Shown here piece by piece: positions 16,656 to 18,149 of a stretch of DNA of 18,149 nucleotides (the stretch's first letter is position 1; every line of letters starts with the position of its first letter). Origin of the DNA: Candidatus Sumerlaeota bacterium (GTDB taxonomy: Bacteria; Sumerlaeota; Sumerlaeia; JADFCT01); NCBI GenBank assembly GCA_026398575.1, contig JAPLSP010000499.1, positions 1 through 18,149 of the forward strand, read 5' to 3'. A program made the translations under genes and the position numbers. A model generated the notes under the pieces. That model worked only from the letters and a program-made list of their open reading frames with translations, was not told the DNA's origin and ran no database searches.

Positions 16656-17834
16656 ATGCTCTTACTGACTCTCCACTGGATTAAACCCTACTTCCCCAAG
16701 CTCTCGCGGCTGGCGCTTTTCGAATATATCACCGTGCGCTCCGGAGCGGCTCTGGCGCTGGCGTTTTTGCTGTGCCTGATCATCGGTCCGCTCGTCATCC
16801 GCACGCTGCGGCGGCTGAAGACCGGCGGCCAGATTCGCAAAGCCATGGGCGCGGATGCGGTGGATGTGTATGCGACACATGCAGGCAAGAAAGACACCCC
16901 GATCATGGGCGGGATTATGATCATCGCCTCCGTCATGGTTGCGAGTTTGATTTTCTGCGACCTGAGGAATCCTTATGTATGGATCGCCTTGATCATGCTG
17001 ACGGGATTTGCAGCCATCGGATTCCTGGATGATCTCATCGAGATCAAGCGCAAGCGCGAGATGGCCGCCAATCCCCAGACAAAACCGAAAGGCAAAGGGA
17101 TGTCCGTGCGCTGGAAGCTCGCTGGACAGGCCGTCCTCGGCGCGATTCTGGCCTGTCTGGTCTGGAAGTTTCTTCCGGCGCCCCATTATGATGTCGGCGG
17201 CGGGGTGGGCTTCCGCAGCTCGACGTTTACCACGGTTCCCTTCTTCAAGCATTTCTATCTGGAAATGGGGATCGCATATATAGGCTTCGTCATGCTGGTC
17301 GTTTGCGCAACCTCGAATGCCGTCAATCTCACGGACGGCCTCGACGGTCTGGCCATCGGCATCACCATCATCGCCTCGCTGGCCATTGGGATCGTCATCT
17401 ACCTGGTCACCCGCGTGGACTATGCCGCTTACCTGTATTTCCCCTACATCAAGGATGGCGATGAGCTGGTCATCATCATGCTGGCTTTGGTGGGGGCGGG
17501 CATGGGATTCCTCTGGTATAATGCGCACCCGGCCGAGGTTTTCATGGGCGACACGGGATCGCTGGCGATCGGCGGCCTGCTTGGCACGGTTGCGGTGATG
17601 ATCCGCCAGGAGCTCCTGCTGTTGATCATCGGCGGCATCTTCGTGTTGGAGGCGCTCTCGGTCATCGTGCAGGTTTTGTCGTACCGCTTCCGGAAGAAGC
17701 GGGTTTTCCTGATGGCGCCGATCCATCATCATTTTGAAAAAAAAGGCTGGCCCGAATCCAAGATCATCGCGCGTTTCTGGATCATCGCCGCGCTCCTGGC
17801 TCTGGCCGGCCTGAGCACACTAAAGATCCGTTAG
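16656..17834 (+). CDS. mraY: Phospho-MurNAc-pentapeptide transferase MraY
   Basis: This polytopic enzyme moves phospho-MurNAc-pentapeptide from UDP to undecaprenyl phosphate, giving lipid I. The product has 392 residues and about ten TM helices. Conserved cytoplasmic motifs are all present: TPIMGGIMI (residues 81-89), FLDDLIEIKRKR with D125/D126, NAVNLTDGLDGLA (221-233) with the Mg-binding aspartate at 227, FMGDTGSLAIGG (296-307) and MAPIHHHFEKKGWPE (353-367), the triple-His loop. The length exceeds the common ~360 mainly through a longer periplasmic stretch around residues 173-198 and 252-270. The ATG at 16656 follows a heptamer array and has no clear ribosome site. Confidence 0.97.
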   Translation: MLLLTLHWIKPYFPKLSRLALFEYITVRSGAALALAFLLCLIIGPLVIRTLRRLKTGGQIRKAMGADAVDVYATHAGKKDTPIMGGIMIIASVMVASLIFCDLRNPYVWIALIMLTGFAAIGFLDDLIEIKRKREMAANPQTKPKGKGMSVRWKLAGQAVLGAILACLVWKFLPAPHYDVGGGVGFRSSTFTTVPFFKHFYLEMGIAYIGFVMLVVCATSNAVNLTDGLDGLAIGITIIASLAIGIVIYLVTRVDYAAYLYFPYIKDGDELVIIMLALVGAGMGFLWYNAHPAEVFMGDTGSLAIGGLLGTVAVMIRQELLLLIIGGIFVLEALSVIVQVLSYRFRKKRVFLMAPIHHHFEKKGWPESKIIARFWIIAALLALAGLSTLKIR

Positions 17835-17836
17835 TT

Positions 17837-17871
<35 letters not shown>

Positions 17872-17894
17872 AGTCCACAAGGAATTGAGTGTGT

Positions 17895-17999
17895 GAAATA
17901 TGAATCTTGAACCGCGAACAGAAAACCGAAAACAGAAAACTGAAAACCGAAATCCGAAAACCGAAAACTGAATACTGAAAACAGAAACCTGAAAACCAT
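17895..17999. repeat. Long heptanucleotide array abutting the murD start (GAAAACC type)
   Basis: Fifteen units in exact 7-nt register, such as AAACCGA, AAACTGA and AAACAGA, run up to and into the murD ATG at 17998. The spacer from the preceding short opposed array is 23 bp. Four exact GAAAACC sites, the last directly before the ATG, can pair with the GGTTTTC units. Confidence 0.92.
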
Positions 18000-18149
18000 G
18001 ACACGTGATCCTGAAATATTGAAAGGCAAACGCTGGCTCGTAATGGGCGCGGGCCGCAGCGGCAAAGGCGCGGTGCGGTTGCTGCGCCGGGCTGGATATG
18101 AAACGTTGTGGGTGGACGAAAAGAAGGCGCCGGAAGGCCATTATGGCCC
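17998..18149 (+). CDS. murD: UDP-MurNAc-L-alanine:D-glutamate ligase MurD, N-terminal part (3' partial)
   Basis: Only 50 complete codons are present before the right edge. The product begins MTRDPEILKGKRWLVMGAGR and continues with SGKGAVRLLRRAGYETLWVD. The Rossmann-like start, hydrophobic strand then GAGRSGKGAVRLL, matches the UDP-binding N-terminus of MurD (usually G-x-G-x-S-G), which adds D-glutamate to UDP-MurNAc-L-Ala. Position after mraY is the standard dcw place for murD. The ATG directly follows a heptamer array, with no ribosome site of normal form. Catalytic motifs lie outside the window. Confidence 0.88.
   Translation, partial: MTRDPEILKGKRWLVMGAGRSGKGAVRLLRRAGYETLWVDEKKAPEGHYG

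Overview
The window is bacterial chromosome, moderately GC-rich and densely coded, from a Gram-negative-type organism that makes peptidoglycan. The phylum cannot be fixed from the sequence. A class B penicillin-binding protein with a C-terminal PASTA domain, a radical SAM fusion protein, a group 3-type [NiFe] hydrogenase and many intergenic short tandem repeats suggest an environmental, probably anaerobic, poorly sampled lineage. That placement is inference.

Layout. Positions 1-1015 hold the C-terminal part of a [NiFe] hydrogenase large subunit overlapped by its maturation endopeptidase. Positions 1016-1418 are non-coding and carry four copies of a 40-bp hairpin (REP-like) element, two in each orientation. 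A small two-TM protein follows (1419-1709). Positions 1765-7195 are a leftward run of four genes: methyltransferase, GT-C type glycosyltransferase, a large two-domain radical SAM protein and a polytopic membrane protein. A 30-bp-arm inverted repeat separates the last two. Rightward again are a YjbQ-family gene (7411-7827) and endonuclease V (7900-8613).

From 8858 to the right edge lies a division and cell wall (dcw) cluster in standard order: mraZ, rsmH, ftsL, ftsI, murE, murF, mraY and the start of murD. mraZ/rsmH and rsmH/ftsL overlap by 4 bp, and murE/murF are 3 bp apart. A set of 10-bp-spaced AGTGK cores upstream of mraZ looks like the MraZ autoregulatory operator. MurE, MurF and MurD build UDP-MurNAc-pentapeptide, MraY transfers it to the lipid carrier, FtsI cross-links the septal wall, FtsL is a divisome scaffold, and RsmH modifies 16S rRNA.

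The most unusual feature is a family of exact 7-nt-period tandem arrays with drifting unit sequence (GGTTTTC/GAAAACC, GAAATTT, AAATGAA, CACGAAA, CTCGGAA). They fill the three non-coding gaps from ftsI to murD. One more array is inside the radical SAM gene, where it is translated in frame as a 7-residue-period linker between the two domains. The ftsL-ftsI gap has a comparable 6-nt-period array inside a 13-bp inverted repeat. MurF also appears to lack about 60 residues of its C-terminal domain.
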